This document shows, piece by piece, positions 26,245 through 35,131 of a stretch of DNA of 64,000 nucleotides. The stretch is from positions 1 to 64,000 of the forward strand of contig JADBWK010000147.1 of the NCBI GenBank assembly GCA_020404895.1, read 5' to 3'. Numbering within the stretch: the stretch's first letter is position 1; each line of letters starts with the position of its first letter. A program made the position numbers and the translations under genes. Source of the stretch: Pseudanabaena sp. M085S1SP2A07QC. GTDB lineage: Bacteria; Cyanobacteriota; Cyanobacteriia; Pseudanabaenales; Pseudanabaenaceae. The notes beneath the pieces are model-generated. The model saw nothing but the letters and a program-made list of their open reading frames with translations. It made no database searches and was not told the DNA's origin.

Positions 26245-27027
26245 CTAATAGTCCTCATCAATTGTTTTTTGTGCTAGCAGGAATGATGAGGTACCTGTGA
26301 TGTTCAAAGCTGGGACAAAATCGAGATATCTAAGAAGCGATAGTAAAAAATTCTTAATACCTGTAGAAGCAAAGCCTTGACTGATTGTAGACTCACTTTT
26401 CGTAAAGCGAAGAAGCAACTTCCGTACAAATAGCAGTGGAATATATGCATGTCCCCATTGAATAGATTTTATAATTTGAAGCCCAGAAGCCTTTACGACT
26501 GAATTTAATCGAGACTGTGAGTATCGTCGGCAGTGACCTGCAGCAAGGTCATAAGCTGAGAAAAGGCTCTGTCTCATTGGAACACCAATTATCAAAAAAC
26601 CACCAGGTTTTAGATGTTCACACACAGCCAACAAAAATTCCCGATCTTGATCGATATGTTCCAAAACATCAATCAATAGAAGCAAATCATACTTACCACA
26701 TAGTTTTGAATCTCTTTGAAATATGTCGTAGACGTAAAGACTCCCTGGAATTGTTGGGCAAAGTTGAAGAGCTGGCAAATTTAAATCAATGCCATCAACG
26801 GCTTTATGGAAAGCTTGTGCAAGGTAAGTAAGAATTAATCCGTTGCCACAGCCGATCTCCCCAATGCGTTCTGATGATTCGATCAGATGACTGAAGTACT
26901 TTTTAAGGATAATATTGCGATGGTGAACCCAAAAATGATCTAATGTTGCATGGTCATACCATTCATCTGCCATGCTTACATTTGTTGGATCGCTAATATA
27001 AATAATTTGATTAAGAGATTTATTCAT
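26245..27027 (-). CDS. class I SAM-dependent methyltransferase
   Basis: The 260-aa protein has motif I IGEIGCGNGLIL, IDLNLPAL, then LLLIDVLEHIDQD and LKPGGFLIIGVP. These are the standard order of Methyltransf_11/23 proteins found beside GtrB-like synthases. It probably methylates a sugar or a polyprenyl-linked intermediate at the inner face of the membrane. The C-terminal ~60 residues contain a hydrophobic patch. It overlaps the upstream GT2 gene by 8 bp and abuts the membrane protein gene downstream, so the three are likely translationally coupled. Confidence 0.87.
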   Translation of the reverse strand: MNKSLNQIIYISDPTNVSMADEWYDHATLDHFWVHHRNIILKKYFSHLIESSERIGEIGCGNGLILTYLAQAFHKAVDGIDLNLPALQLCPTIPGSLYVYDIFQRDSKLCGKYDLLLLIDVLEHIDQDREFLLAVCEHLKPGGFLIIGVPMRQSLFSAYDLAAGHCRRYSQSRLNSVVKASGLQIIKSIQWGHAYIPLLFVRKLLLRFTKSESTISQGFASTGIKNFLLSLLRYLDFVPALNITGTSSFLLAQKTIDEDY

Positions 27028-28006
27028 ACTTTATCTGTGATTGTATATTTCCTAACACTTGAGAAACAATGTATAAAGGTCTACCTTTACTCTCTTCAAA
27101 TACACGACTAAGATATTCACCAATCAAACCGATCATGATCATTTGTAGCCCGTTAAACATTAACGTCAATAAGATCAAAGTAGTAAAACCTGGAACATTT
27201 CTCATGCTCAAGTACCCAAACTTTAGGTCAAAAATGTAGGCTACTGTATAGGTTACTATCAAAAGAAAGCATATAAAAAATGTAAGTAGACCTATCATTA
27301 CAGATAGTCTAAGTGGTTTAACAGAGAAACTTATGATTCCGTCTGTAGCTAAGTTAAACAAATCTTTGAATGTATAACTAGCTTTTCCGGCATTTCGTTC
27401 TGGTCTTTTGTAGGGTATTCCAATTTGCTTTAACCCAATCCATGCTCTCAGACCTCTAACATATGGATGCTTTTCTTTTAAACTACAGAGGAGTTGAATT
27501 GCCTTTGGAGAGTAAGCACAAAAATCACCTGCATCTAGTGGAATTTCTATCATCGATAACCATGAAAACAATCGATAAAAAAGCCAATAAAGAAGTTTCT
27601 TGATCAAGTTTTTCCCTTCGCGTTGTTTGCGAATCCCATATGCAATATCATTTCCTTGAACAATTTGATACGCAAGATCAATACCCACATATGGTGGATC
27701 TTGACCATCAGAATCCATAACCAATACTATTGAATTTGGTGAAGCATAGTTCATTCCTGCCAAAATCGCAACTTGATGACCAAAGTTCCTAGAAAAAGAT
27801 ATACAACCAATATTGCCTCTGCTCGCAATTAATTTTTGGATCACCTCTAAAGAATTATCAGAACTACCATCATCTACAAATATTAGAAATGGAGAATGAA
27901 AGTCTTCACTAGCTAAATTAAACGTTTGGTCAATCTTACTAACTAGCTGTTCTAGGTTCTCTTCTTCGTTGTGTACGGGCAAAATAATGGTCAAAAGATT
28001 TTTCAT
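27020..28006 (-). CDS. polyprenyl-phosphate sugar synthase, GtrB/ArnC-like GT2
   Basis: The 328-aa protein has a GT2 domain (ILPVHNEEENLEQL, FVDDGSSDNS, VMDSDGQDPP) followed by two transmembrane helices (~residues 235-258 and ~270-295) and a cytoplasmic tail. That is the exact layout of GtrB, ArnC and DPM-synthase relatives. It moves a sugar from a nucleotide donor to undecaprenyl phosphate at the inner face of the membrane, for later use by GT-C enzymes outside. Candidate partners in this locus are the GT-C proteins at 22334 and 24601 and the small 4-helix DMT protein at 35132. The sugar is unknown. Confidence 0.92.
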   Translation of the reverse strand: MKNLLTIILPVHNEEENLEQLVSKIDQTFNLASEDFHSPFLIFVDDGSSDNSLEVIQKLIASRGNIGCISFSRNFGHQVAILAGMNYASPNSIVLVMDSDGQDPPYVGIDLAYQIVQGNDIAYGIRKQREGKNLIKKLLYWLFYRLFSWLSMIEIPLDAGDFCAYSPKAIQLLCSLKEKHPYVRGLRAWIGLKQIGIPYKRPERNAGKASYTFKDLFNLATDGIISFSVKPLRLSVMIGLLTFFICFLLIVTYTVAYIFDLKFGYLSMRNVPGFTTLILLTLMFNGLQMIMIGLIGEYLSRVFEESKGRPLYIVSQVLGNIQSQIKYE

Positions 28007-28286
28007 CTTTTACTCCTTTTTTGGTTTAAAATTCAGTATTGCTGCGCTTAACATCTAATAGTCGTGTTTAGGGAGTTTCTTCAGAGTATAGCGGTCGTGG
28101 CACACCTTGTAAACATGGGCATAAATTCAAACTGAATGCCTCAGAAACTTAGTATGTTGCCACAATAACCACAGAAATTACAGACCCAAAAATCAGTCGG
28201 GTGTGGGTAATCCATTAGCATGGCTTTCATTTCTGTCCTTCATCCAGAACGACTGATGCAGATTTTTAAAGTAACCACAGCATGAA
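28007..28286 (-). other. intergenic stretch with possible decayed coding sequence
   Basis: On the minus strand, two short fragments in different frames look protein-like. One has a CNFCGYCGN cysteine cluster (around 28155-28230). The other, KVCHDRYTLKKLPKHDY, ends at a TAG near 28050. They are interrupted by stops and a frame change. The family is not recognised; eroded gene or transposase remnants are possible. No intact gene is present. Confidence 0.3.
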
Positions 28287-29195
28287 TTACGACTTAAAAA
28301 CATCCATTAGAAGCCTTATAAAAGTTTTAAAATCAATGTCTCCAAAAAACTGAAATATTAACTTGACAGCATCTTTCCAAAGTTTTAGACGTGATAATTC
28401 TGTTGCTGTACCCGTAGCAACTTGAGTTAAGAAATATTTTTTATCCGTTTTTTCTAATCTTTCTTTAGCTATTTCATAAATAGACTCAAAATCCACCTCC
28501 ACTTCATGGGCAGCTTGAGCCAGATAAACATAGAATAACTGCTCCCATTTCCTACTTAACGTCTGCCCTGTTATAGAAAACCGATATCTTAATAATGGTT
28601 CAGAAATATTCATTAATGGATATAACTTACTAACGCGTAGCCATAGATCATAATCCTCAGCATTCTTAAATTCAGCTTGATAACCACCAAGTTCTAAAAT
28701 TTTATCGCGTCTCATCATAACGGAAGGATGATACATACAGTTGTATTGTAATAGGGTTTGTTTAATTTGTTCAGCTTCAGATGGGAGTTCCACTAAACGA
28801 TCAAACTCTTGCTTAGCACCCATGTGATAAACATAGCTACCTACAACGGCAAATTCTGGATGCCTATGCATGTAATCAAGCTGAATTCTAAGACGATGGG
28901 GTAATGATTCATCATCATGATCAATTCTTGCAACAAAATCGGATTTCGCTAAGTTAAGCCCTTCGTTCAAGGTTCTAGCTAGTCCTATATTGACCTCATG
29001 GAAAATTGGGTTGATCCTTGAATCCTTATCCGCGTATTGACGAATAATAGAAGCAGAGTTGTCAGTGGAACAGTCGTCAATAACAATTAGTTCAAACTCT
29101 GACATGTCCTGAGAAAGGATGGAAGCGATCGCTTGAGATAAGGTTAATCCCCCATTATAAACTGGGAGTAAAACCGAAACCTTTACTGATTCCAT
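28287..29195 (-). CDS. GT2-family glycosyltransferase
   Basis: This GT2 protein (302 aa from ATG 29195; 307 aa from ATG 29210) reads VSVLLPVYNGGLTL, IVIDDCSTDNS, ARIDHDDESLP (DxD-like metal site) and YNCMYHPSVMMRR. This subgroup includes WaaE/LgtA-like enzymes that add hexoses or aminohexoses to surface glycans. I prefer the inner ATG because GT2 proteins of this type start a few residues before the first strand. A 46-codon frame overlaps the start from upstream. The C-terminal 90 residues are helical without recognised motif. Confidence 0.9.
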   Translation of the reverse strand: MESVKVSVLLPVYNGGLTLSQAIASILSQDMSEFELIVIDDCSTDNSASIIRQYADKDSRINPIFHEVNIGLARTLNEGLNLAKSDFVARIDHDDESLPHRLRIQLDYMHRHPEFAVVGSYVYHMGAKQEFDRLVELPSEAEQIKQTLLQYNCMYHPSVMMRRDKILELGGYQAEFKNAEDYDLWLRVSKLYPLMNISEPLLRYRFSITGQTLSRKWEQLFYVYLAQAAHEVEVDFESIYEIAKERLEKTDKKYFLTQVATGTATELSRLKLWKDAVKLIFQFFGDIDFKTFIRLLMDVFKS

Positions 29196-29323
29196 ATTGT
29201 TTGCTCGCATAAGGCTTCTAAACCTTGTTCAAGTTTAATCAAAGGTTGCGATGATAAATTCTCGTAAGATCTCTTTATATCGAGTAATATCCATGATGGC
29301 AATTGATTAGTAAACTGACTCAT
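29183..29323 (-). CDS. possible small ORF overlapping the GT2 start
   Basis: An open frame of 46 codons (ATG at 29323, TAA at 29183-29185) overlaps the beginning of the GT2 gene in another phase. The predicted peptide, MSQFTNQLPSWILLDIKRSY and onward to an acidic KLEQGLEALCEQ tail, has a protein-like composition and could be helical. It may be a coupled leader/small protein or the surviving N-terminus of a lost gene. No homologue is known to me. Confidence 0.3.
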   Translation of the reverse strand: MSQFTNQLPSWILLDIKRSYENLSSQPLIKLEQGLEALCEQTIWNQ

Positions 29324-29397
29324 CTACCATACCTTATTTTACCATAGAAATATCAGTGAGTTTTTCTATTAAGCCCAAGATTTGAATCGCAGAGTAG

Positions 29398-29495
29398 GGC
29401 ACTGTTCAGCTAAAGCGTGATCGACGTATTTGCGTCTTTTTTATCTTCATAAGATGGGCGTTTCAGCACCCATCCATCACTTACTGACCAATGCC
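29398..29495. mobile_element. 98-bp MITE-like element, copy 1 (diverged)
   Basis: It is the same length as, and near-collinear with, the copy at 34038-34135: GGCACTG..TCAGCTAAA at the left, the internal GTGATCGACGTATTTGCGTC followed by a T run, TTTCAGCACCCATCC, and ACTGACCA.TGCC at the right. The terminal repeats have mismatches and the flanks (CAGAGTAG / GTAATTCC) show no target duplication, so this copy is older. No coding capacity. Confidence 0.8.
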
Positions 29496-29584
29496 GTAAT
29501 TCCTGTTTTCACTATTTAGACCTTTAGTAGATGGTAAGTTGTTTATCGATCATATTTATAAGTAAACAAAATTAATTATTTTGT

Positions 29585-32500
29585 TTACTTATAAATATTT
29601 TGAAATAATAACTCTTCAAACAAGCTTATGTATTTATTTTGGACAATATTAACATCAAGATATTCCACAGCGTAATTTCTGGCGTTTTTTCTCATACTTA
29701 GATAAAGCTCCTTATTTGCAATCACTTTTTGAATGCAGCCTACAAAGCTTTCTATATCACCAGATGTACATAGAAAGCCATTGTATTCATCCTTAATAAT
29801 TTTTGGCAAACCACCGACTGATGAGGCAACAACAGGTACACCCATAGATAAGCTTTCTAAAACGGCATTTGGTCTCCCATCAATTTCAGATGGTAAGACA
29901 AGTAAATTAGAAATTTTTAGGTAGTCTCTAGTATCTACAAAACCAGGTAGATATACTTTGTTCTCTAATCCGTATCTTTTTATTTGCTCTAATATTTCAT
30001 GATACAAATTGCCGTTGCCAGCCATAACAAAATAAAGCGAATCATCATTTTTTAAATGATTTATAATTTCCACAAATAGCTTAGGACATTTTTCCTGTGA
30101 AAATCTTCCTAAAAAAGAAATGATAAACTTATCTTTGGGAACTAAATGATCAACTAATTCAATATTATGAGTTGTGTTAGGATCAAAGTAATTAGTGTCA
30201 ACTCCGTTGTTAATTAACCGAACTCTATCAGAGTGCTCTTGATGTTCTAAGAAAAGACAATTTGCAACTGCTTCATTCTCAGCAATATTCATATCAATAA
30301 ATCTACAGTATTTACGATTATTGGTAATATGTCCAAATTCATTATATAGTTGATCAACAATCTTAATATCAGGAAACTTATCTTTAATATCTGGCAATAT
30401 GTCGTAAAAATAGGTTGATCCAGAAAGAAAAATAATTCCTATACTTTGGGATTCAATCAGATAAAAAACTAGTTCCTTCCAGATTTCAGGCTTAAGTAAT
30501 TTACATAGATTGTATATTTTTGGAGTAACCTCTTCGTACTTTGAAGTGTTATCACCCATATCCAGAGTTACTGGGGATGTTGTGCAAACCGTTACATCAA
30601 AATCTTGAGTTTTTAATGTTTTAATCAGTTGTAAAATTACTGTGTCAACTCCTCCAGTTGTCATCCAAGGCAAAGCAAATAAAATATTATTTTTCTTGCA
30701 TTCTTTAATAGAATTTTCTTGAAAAGTATGACGTAAATTTACGAAGCTATTATTAACAATATATTTCTTCCGATTACGCTTAATCTCTTTAATAGCCTTT
30801 TTATTAATGTAGAGAGTTTCGTGGTTATTCTTTACTTGTTTATACAAAGTATCATGCTTTTTAAGAGCAGAAGATATCATTGAATATCCATGCTTTCGAT
30901 ACAAAAATAATGGCTCATCAATTTTAGCTCCCGTCCCTCCAGCTTTGGCGATCGCTAACCAGAAATCCCAATCTTCATAACCATCAACCATTGACTCGTT
31001 GTAGCCGCCAACAGACTCCCAAATATCACGCTTAAACACCGCTGAAACATGCAGACAATTTTGAAGCATTAAAGAATCTATATCAAATTCTTTAGTTGGG
31101 ATTACGGCTTGACTATCACCAAATTCTTGAACCCACGTATAACAAATATCTAAATTTTCAGTTTCGAGCTTAATCAAGCATTTCTCTAAGTAGGTAGGCT
31201 TAAGCAAATCATCAGCATCTAAACAGCAAATATACTTACCTTTCGCTTCTTTAATGCCATTATTGCGTGCTGCTGGAAGCTTGAGATTGTTAGTTCTAAC
31301 TATCCTTGTTTTAGGCTTAATTAGACTATTTAATAACATTATTGTATCTGGATCAGTCGAACCATCGTCAACAACGATGATTTCAAAACTTGTATAAGTT
31401 TGAGCTAAAATAGAATCAATTGCCTGCTCTAAATATTGACCGTAGTTATAGCAAGGGATAATGACACTAACTAGTGGAGTATTCCTATTCCATGGTTCTT
31501 GTGCAATTTCAACTACAATCTCTCTCTCAACATCAAATTTATTGATAAGAATTTGATAAAAAGTCTGTAAGGATAATCCTTGATCTTCGTTATTTAAGCC
31601 TATTTTTTTTCTAAAATCAAACCACTTCTCTCTTATCTTCCAGAATTTGCTACTTTGTATAGCTGCTAAATCTATTTTTGTTTGTTGAAGTTGTGATTTT
31701 GTTTGTTGAAGTTGTGATTCTGCTTGCTGAAGTTGTGATTTTGTTTGTTTGAGTTGTGAGCGTAGTTTAGGGTTTGTAAACTCAAGTTGAAATTGTAATT
31801 GAGATTCAATTTGCTCTAAATTAAAGTTCAAATACTCTTGCTTATATTTCAATTCTTGTAAATCATAAAAATCTATGTTTGCTGCTTCAATGTTATTAAG
31901 AATCTCAATCTGTTCTTCAATAAAAGTAGATGGTATAAGTTTGTTAGAATCTAAAACAATAATTTTTTTGTTGTCCATCTCAATTGCCTGTCTGATATCT
32001 ACTTCATCTTCGGCAAATATAGGATCAATAATTATGCTTATACTTAAATGGGAATTTGTCGTTATCTCTGCTATTTTATCTACTTCTAAAGTCTTTTCTC
32101 TAAACACGCAGATAATTGCTGCTGGTAGAACTGTTTGACAAAGTAAAGATTCAACTTGATAAATCAATTGAAAAATACTATCTTGAAATTTAATGGCGAC
32201 AGAAATATCAGATTGTTGTTGAGATGGATCAAAAAATTGCAGAGGAATTTCTTGATGAACAGAAGTATTTTTAGTGTTTAGAATTGGCTTTAAACTTAGA
32301 CGACAACCATTTAAAAAATGTTGATTTAAATCACTTAACTCAATCATCTGAGCATGACGATTACTGTAAATATTCTGAACTTTATTGGCAGGTATGTTAA
32401 CAATTTTACTTTCTTCGTAACAGATCATCTGGGGTGAGGAAAAAGGTCGAAGAGCCAACTGGGTCTCTAAAGTATTGGGATTATTGAATGAGCGATTAAA

Positions 32501-33046
32501 TACGATGAGATCGTATATCTCCGATGTTCTAAATATATTTCCATCCAGAGACATGGGATATCCCCAATCTGAATTCTTAGGATATTCCTGCCAATTCCAT
32601 ACAAGATCATTCTCAAATTTAGGAGGAGGTGAAAAAGTATTTGATGTGTAGCAGTATTTGATTTGAGGAGAAAGCCTCAACGATAAGCAAAGGATTCTGG
32701 AATCATTAATAAATGTCTGAAATGGAGTGTCCGTAAGATCAACAAATGATTTAAAGACTAAATCATCAACAAGAAACATTGTATAAGGCTGATTATTCTT
32801 AAAACATTCTAGGACTAAGGTTTTAAATGAATTGGTATTAGTTTGTTCTTGGGACTCAGGAAAATAGTTAAATGAAGGGAACTGTTTCTTTACTATTTCA
32901 TAGCCTTGTTCATAATCATTATTGCTGTAACTATAGATAATATTTACAGAATAGGAATGCCAATTTTGAAGAAATATTTTTAAACTTCTTAGTAATAACT
33001 CTAACTGACAAGCTCTATTTTTACTAAAAATGATAATATTTAGCAT
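29585..33046 (-). CDS. large multidomain glycosyltransferase (GT2 + GT4 with coiled coil)
   Basis: The 1153-aa protein has at least four parts. Residues 1-~250 look like a divergent GT-A-type domain (LNIIIFSKNRACQLELLLRSL, MFLVDDLVF). Residues ~275-400 show a second nucleotide-sugar-like segment with weaker motifs. Residues ~400-470 form a Q-rich coiled coil built on four QLQQ(T/A)xS repeats, ending in SSKFWKIREKW. Residues ~520-780 are a canonical GT2 domain (VSVIIPCYNYGQYL, DDGSTD, CLDADDLLKP). Residues ~785-1153 are a GT4 domain with FLGRFSQEKCPKLF and EIDGRPNAVLESLSMGVPVV. It would add at least two sugars in sequence. It starts 17 bp behind the coiled-coil methyltransferase gene at 33064. 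Confidence 0.88.
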   Translation of the reverse strand: MLNIIIFSKNRACQLELLLRSLKIFLQNWHSYSVNIIYSYSNNDYEQGYEIVKKQFPSFNYFPESQEQTNTNSFKTLVLECFKNNQPYTMFLVDDLVFKSFVDLTDTPFQTFINDSRILCLSLRLSPQIKYCYTSNTFSPPPKFENDLVWNWQEYPKNSDWGYPMSLDGNIFRTSEIYDLIVFNRSFNNPNTLETQLALRPFSSPQMICYEESKIVNIPANKVQNIYSNRHAQMIELSDLNQHFLNGCRLSLKPILNTKNTSVHQEIPLQFFDPSQQQSDISVAIKFQDSIFQLIYQVESLLCQTVLPAAIICVFREKTLEVDKIAEITTNSHLSISIIIDPIFAEDEVDIRQAIEMDNKKIIVLDSNKLIPSTFIEEQIEILNNIEAANIDFYDLQELKYKQEYLNFNLEQIESQLQFQLEFTNPKLRSQLKQTKSQLQQAESQLQQTKSQLQQTKIDLAAIQSSKFWKIREKWFDFRKKIGLNNEDQGLSLQTFYQILINKFDVEREIVVEIAQEPWNRNTPLVSVIIPCYNYGQYLEQAIDSILAQTYTSFEIIVVDDGSTDPDTIMLLNSLIKPKTRIVRTNNLKLPAARNNGIKEAKGKYICCLDADDLLKPTYLEKCLIKLETENLDICYTWVQEFGDSQAVIPTKEFDIDSLMLQNCLHVSAVFKRDIWESVGGYNESMVDGYEDWDFWLAIAKAGGTGAKIDEPLFLYRKHGYSMISSALKKHDTLYKQVKNNHETLYINKKAIKEIKRNRKKYIVNNSFVNLRHTFQENSIKECKKNNILFALPWMTTGGVDTVILQLIKTLKTQDFDVTVCTTSPVTLDMGDNTSKYEEVTPKIYNLCKLLKPEIWKELVFYLIESQSIGIIFLSGSTYFYDILPDIKDKFPDIKIVDQLYNEFGHITNNRKYCRFIDMNIAENEAVANCLFLEHQEHSDRVRLINNGVDTNYFDPNTTHNIELVDHLVPKDKFIISFLGRFSQEKCPKLFVEIINHLKNDDSLYFVMAGNGNLYHEILEQIKRYGLENKVYLPGFVDTRDYLKISNLLVLPSEIDGRPNAVLESLSMGVPVVASSVGGLPKIIKDEYNGFLCTSGDIESFVGCIQKVIANKELYLSMRKNARNYAVEYLDVNIVQNKYISLFEELLFQNIYK
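31678..31761 (-). repeat. 21-bp tandem repeat inside the multidomain transferase gene
   Basis: Four near-identical 21-bp units (GTTTGTTGAAGTTGTGATTTT type) encode a heptad series QLQQTKS/QLQQAES. Each DNA unit equals one seven-residue turn of the coiled coil, so length could vary in-frame by slippage or recombination. Confidence 0.8.
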
Positions 33047-33063
33047 GGTCTCAATAGTTGGTA

Positions 33064-33984
33064 TTATTTAATAATTGTTTTTTCTGCTAACACATGATAG
33101 CCAAAGCAAAGCAACTCTTCAGAATTATTTTGATTTTGATTAATAAGTTCTAAAAGAGATAATGATTGATAGATTACGCTATGATCTATTTCAGAAAATT
33201 CATAATTGGAGTATCGTTGAGCTACATAGTTTACTCGCCTTAATTCTTGAGCTACATACTCGAAAAAGTTTCCATTGGTTTCTATTTTAAGTATCTCAAA
33301 TCCATATCTTCTTAAGTTTGTTTCATAAAAATATCGATTAAATCCTGAATAAAAATGATATGGTGAAAAATGGGTTAGGCTACAGAATGGAGCTGTTAGA
33401 ATAAGTTTCCCCCCCGAAACAAGTAATCTCTCAAACTCTTTTAGTGCTGCTAAGGGATCAGGAAGATGTTCAAAAACTTCTGAGCATAAAATAATATCAA
33501 AGGATTGATCTGGTTCAGGAATTGATACTATATCGCTAATGACATCAATATTACTTTGATCCCACTCTCCCATCTGTAGTCCTTTAAGATCTCCTTGTCC
33601 ATGGTAGCTATCAAAATCTTGACCAACATAGTTTAAATGTTGGCAGAATTTTCGATGTTGTTGTTCCCCACATCCAGCATCTAGTATCCTTAATCCTGCG
33701 GGCAATGCTCTAAGTTGTTGCTCAATCCACTGATTACGTGGTTGCTCGTTTATAGTGCCTATTTGAATAGGCTTAGGACTATCGCGAGCTTCTAGATTGG
33801 AGATTACTGAGTAATCAAAGACCTTTGTAGCTTCATCAAGTTGATTAGGCTCTGATTTTAAAAATTTTTTCAATTTAATCCAAGCATTTCTTAACTTCCA
33901 AAACTTACTGCTTTCCATAGCTGCAATTTTTTGTTGAGCTGCTTCAAGTTGTTGTACGAGTTCTAGCTGTTGTGAATGCCCCAT
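33064..33984 (-). CDS. SAM-dependent methyltransferase with N-terminal coiled coil
   Basis: The 306-aa protein begins with a short Q/E-rich coiled coil (QQLELVQQLEAAQQKIAAME), then SSKFWKLRNAWIKLKK, then a Methyltransf_11-type domain (~residues 80-260) with ILDAGCGEQQHR and FDIILCSEVFEHLPDP. The coiled coil plus SSKFWK(I/L)R module also occurs in the adjacent 1153-aa transferase. That suggests the two proteins are tethered to the same partner or to each other. Likely role: methylation of the growing glycan or its terminus. A 98-bp MITE lies 54 bp upstream of the start. Confidence 0.85.
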   Translation of the reverse strand: MGHSQQLELVQQLEAAQQKIAAMESSKFWKLRNAWIKLKKFLKSEPNQLDEATKVFDYSVISNLEARDSPKPIQIGTINEQPRNQWIEQQLRALPAGLRILDAGCGEQQHRKFCQHLNYVGQDFDSYHGQGDLKGLQMGEWDQSNIDVISDIVSIPEPDQSFDIILCSEVFEHLPDPLAALKEFERLLVSGGKLILTAPFCSLTHFSPYHFYSGFNRYFYETNLRRYGFEILKIETNGNFFEYVAQELRRVNYVAQRYSNYEFSEIDHSVIYQSLSLLELINQNQNNSEELLCFGYHVLAEKTIIK

Positions 33985-34037
33985 AAATACCTAACTGTTT
34001 AAAATCTATTTTTTAAATGTTTATTCAAGACATAAGA

Positions 34038-34135
34038 GGCACTGGTCAGCTAAAACGTGATCGACGTATTTGCGTCTTTTTTGTTGGCATGAAATGTACA
34101 TTTCAGCACCCATCCCTCATTAACTGACCAGTGCC
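34038..34135. mobile_element. 98-bp MITE-like element, copy 2, with 8-bp target duplication
   Basis: GGCACTGGTCAGCTAA at the left and TTAACTGACCAGTGCC at the right form 16-bp terminal inverted repeats with one mismatch. Both flanks read ACATAAGA (34030-34037 and 34136-34143), a perfect 8-bp target-site duplication. The interior has a GACG..CGTC hairpin followed by a T run and no coding frame. A GGCACTG tip with 8-bp duplication is reminiscent of the IS6/IS26 group; that parentage is inference. The clean duplication implies recent movement by a transposase supplied elsewhere. Confidence 0.88.
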
Positions 34136-34275
34136 ACATAAGATTAAACTACAAAAACATGCGATTTTATCGAACTTATCTGAATGTTTTACTAGATCGA
34201 AGCTATTAAATCAATTTAGATAAGAAATTGACAGCTTATGTTCATCACCGTAATATGACTAGAGTATCACAATTA

Positions 34276-35028
34276 TTAAACAATTAATTCAGAGTTCTTA
34301 ACATTACTAAGATATGACTCAACTACTTTATCTGCATCTCCTGTCAGCTTTATTGTACCCTTATTCATCCAAATAGCTTTGACACAGGACTGACTGATAA
34401 ATTCCATGGAGTGGGAAACTACTAAAATAGTCACATGTGAGTCCCAGAATTTGTCTAAACGTTTTTTACATTTGTTTTTAAAGCTCTCATCTCCTACAGA
34501 CAAAACTTCATCTAATATTAAGATATCGGGTTGAACGTCTGTGGCGATCGCAAAGGCTAAGCGAGCTACCATACCTGATGAGAGTCCTTTGACTGGGACA
34601 TATTCGTATTCTTCTAACTCTGCAAAATCAAGTATCGATTTTGTTCTTTCTGTCATTTCTGCTCTAGAAAAGCCCAGAAGCACACCGTACAAGAGAATAT
34701 TTTGCTTGACCGAAATTTCTGCATCAAAACCAGCCCCCAATTCGATTAATGGCGCAATTTTGCCACGCACCCTAACCGTGCCAATTCTGGGTTCTAGAAT
34801 TCCCGAAATCACTTTTAGTAATGTGGATTTACCCGCGCCATTACCACCAATAATTCCAATTTTTTCACCCTTTTCTACCACAAAGTCAATCTTATCAAGT
34901 ACTAACTTTCTTTCAGGATGGCGATATTTACCTTCTAATATTGATAGTATCGTTTTTTTGAGATCGTAGGAAAACTCTTCTTGAGTTCTGCGCCACAAAC
35001 TAACTTGCTCTAGCCGAATAACTTCCAT
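34276..35028 (-). CDS. wzt: polysaccharide ABC exporter ATPase (Wzt/TagH type, short form)
   Basis: The 250-aa protein has an ABC ATPase domain with Walker A GGNGAGKST (residues 61-69), LSSGMVARLAFAIA (signature) and ILILDEVLSVGD (Walker B plus catalytic Glu). It also has the N-terminal extension before KLVLDKIDF typical of capsule/O-antigen exporters. It powers export of lipid-linked polysaccharide together with the permease encoded at 35574-36377. At 250 aa it lacks the C-terminal carbohydrate-binding domain that some Wzt proteins use to recognise a capped chain end. It is separated from the permease gene by a small DMT gene. Confidence 0.93.
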   Translation of the reverse strand: MEVIRLEQVSLWRRTQEEFSYDLKKTILSILEGKYRHPERKLVLDKIDFVVEKGEKIGIIGGNGAGKSTLLKVISGILEPRIGTVRVRGKIAPLIELGAGFDAEISVKQNILLYGVLLGFSRAEMTERTKSILDFAELEEYEYVPVKGLSSGMVARLAFAIATDVQPDILILDEVLSVGDESFKNKCKKRLDKFWDSHVTILVVSHSMEFISQSCVKAIWMNKGTIKLTGDADKVVESYLSNVKNSELIV

Positions 35029-35131
35029 CTATCGTAAATCCATGATTTTCGATTGTGAGACTTGAAAATATAATTTGGAGATCATAATATCAAAGAAATT
35101 TACTGTTTAAGATTTTTTTGCAATTACAAAT

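Noticed and set aside
31678..31761. Short regularly spaced repeats considered as a CRISPR-like array
   Set aside because: The units are directly adjacent without spacers, are 21 bp long and keep the reading frame of a coiled coil. They are coding tandem repeats.
34038..34135. Firm assignment of the 98-bp element to the IS6 family
   Set aside because: GGCACTG tips and 8-bp duplication fit, but no IS6 transposase or full-length parent is in the window, so the family is left open.
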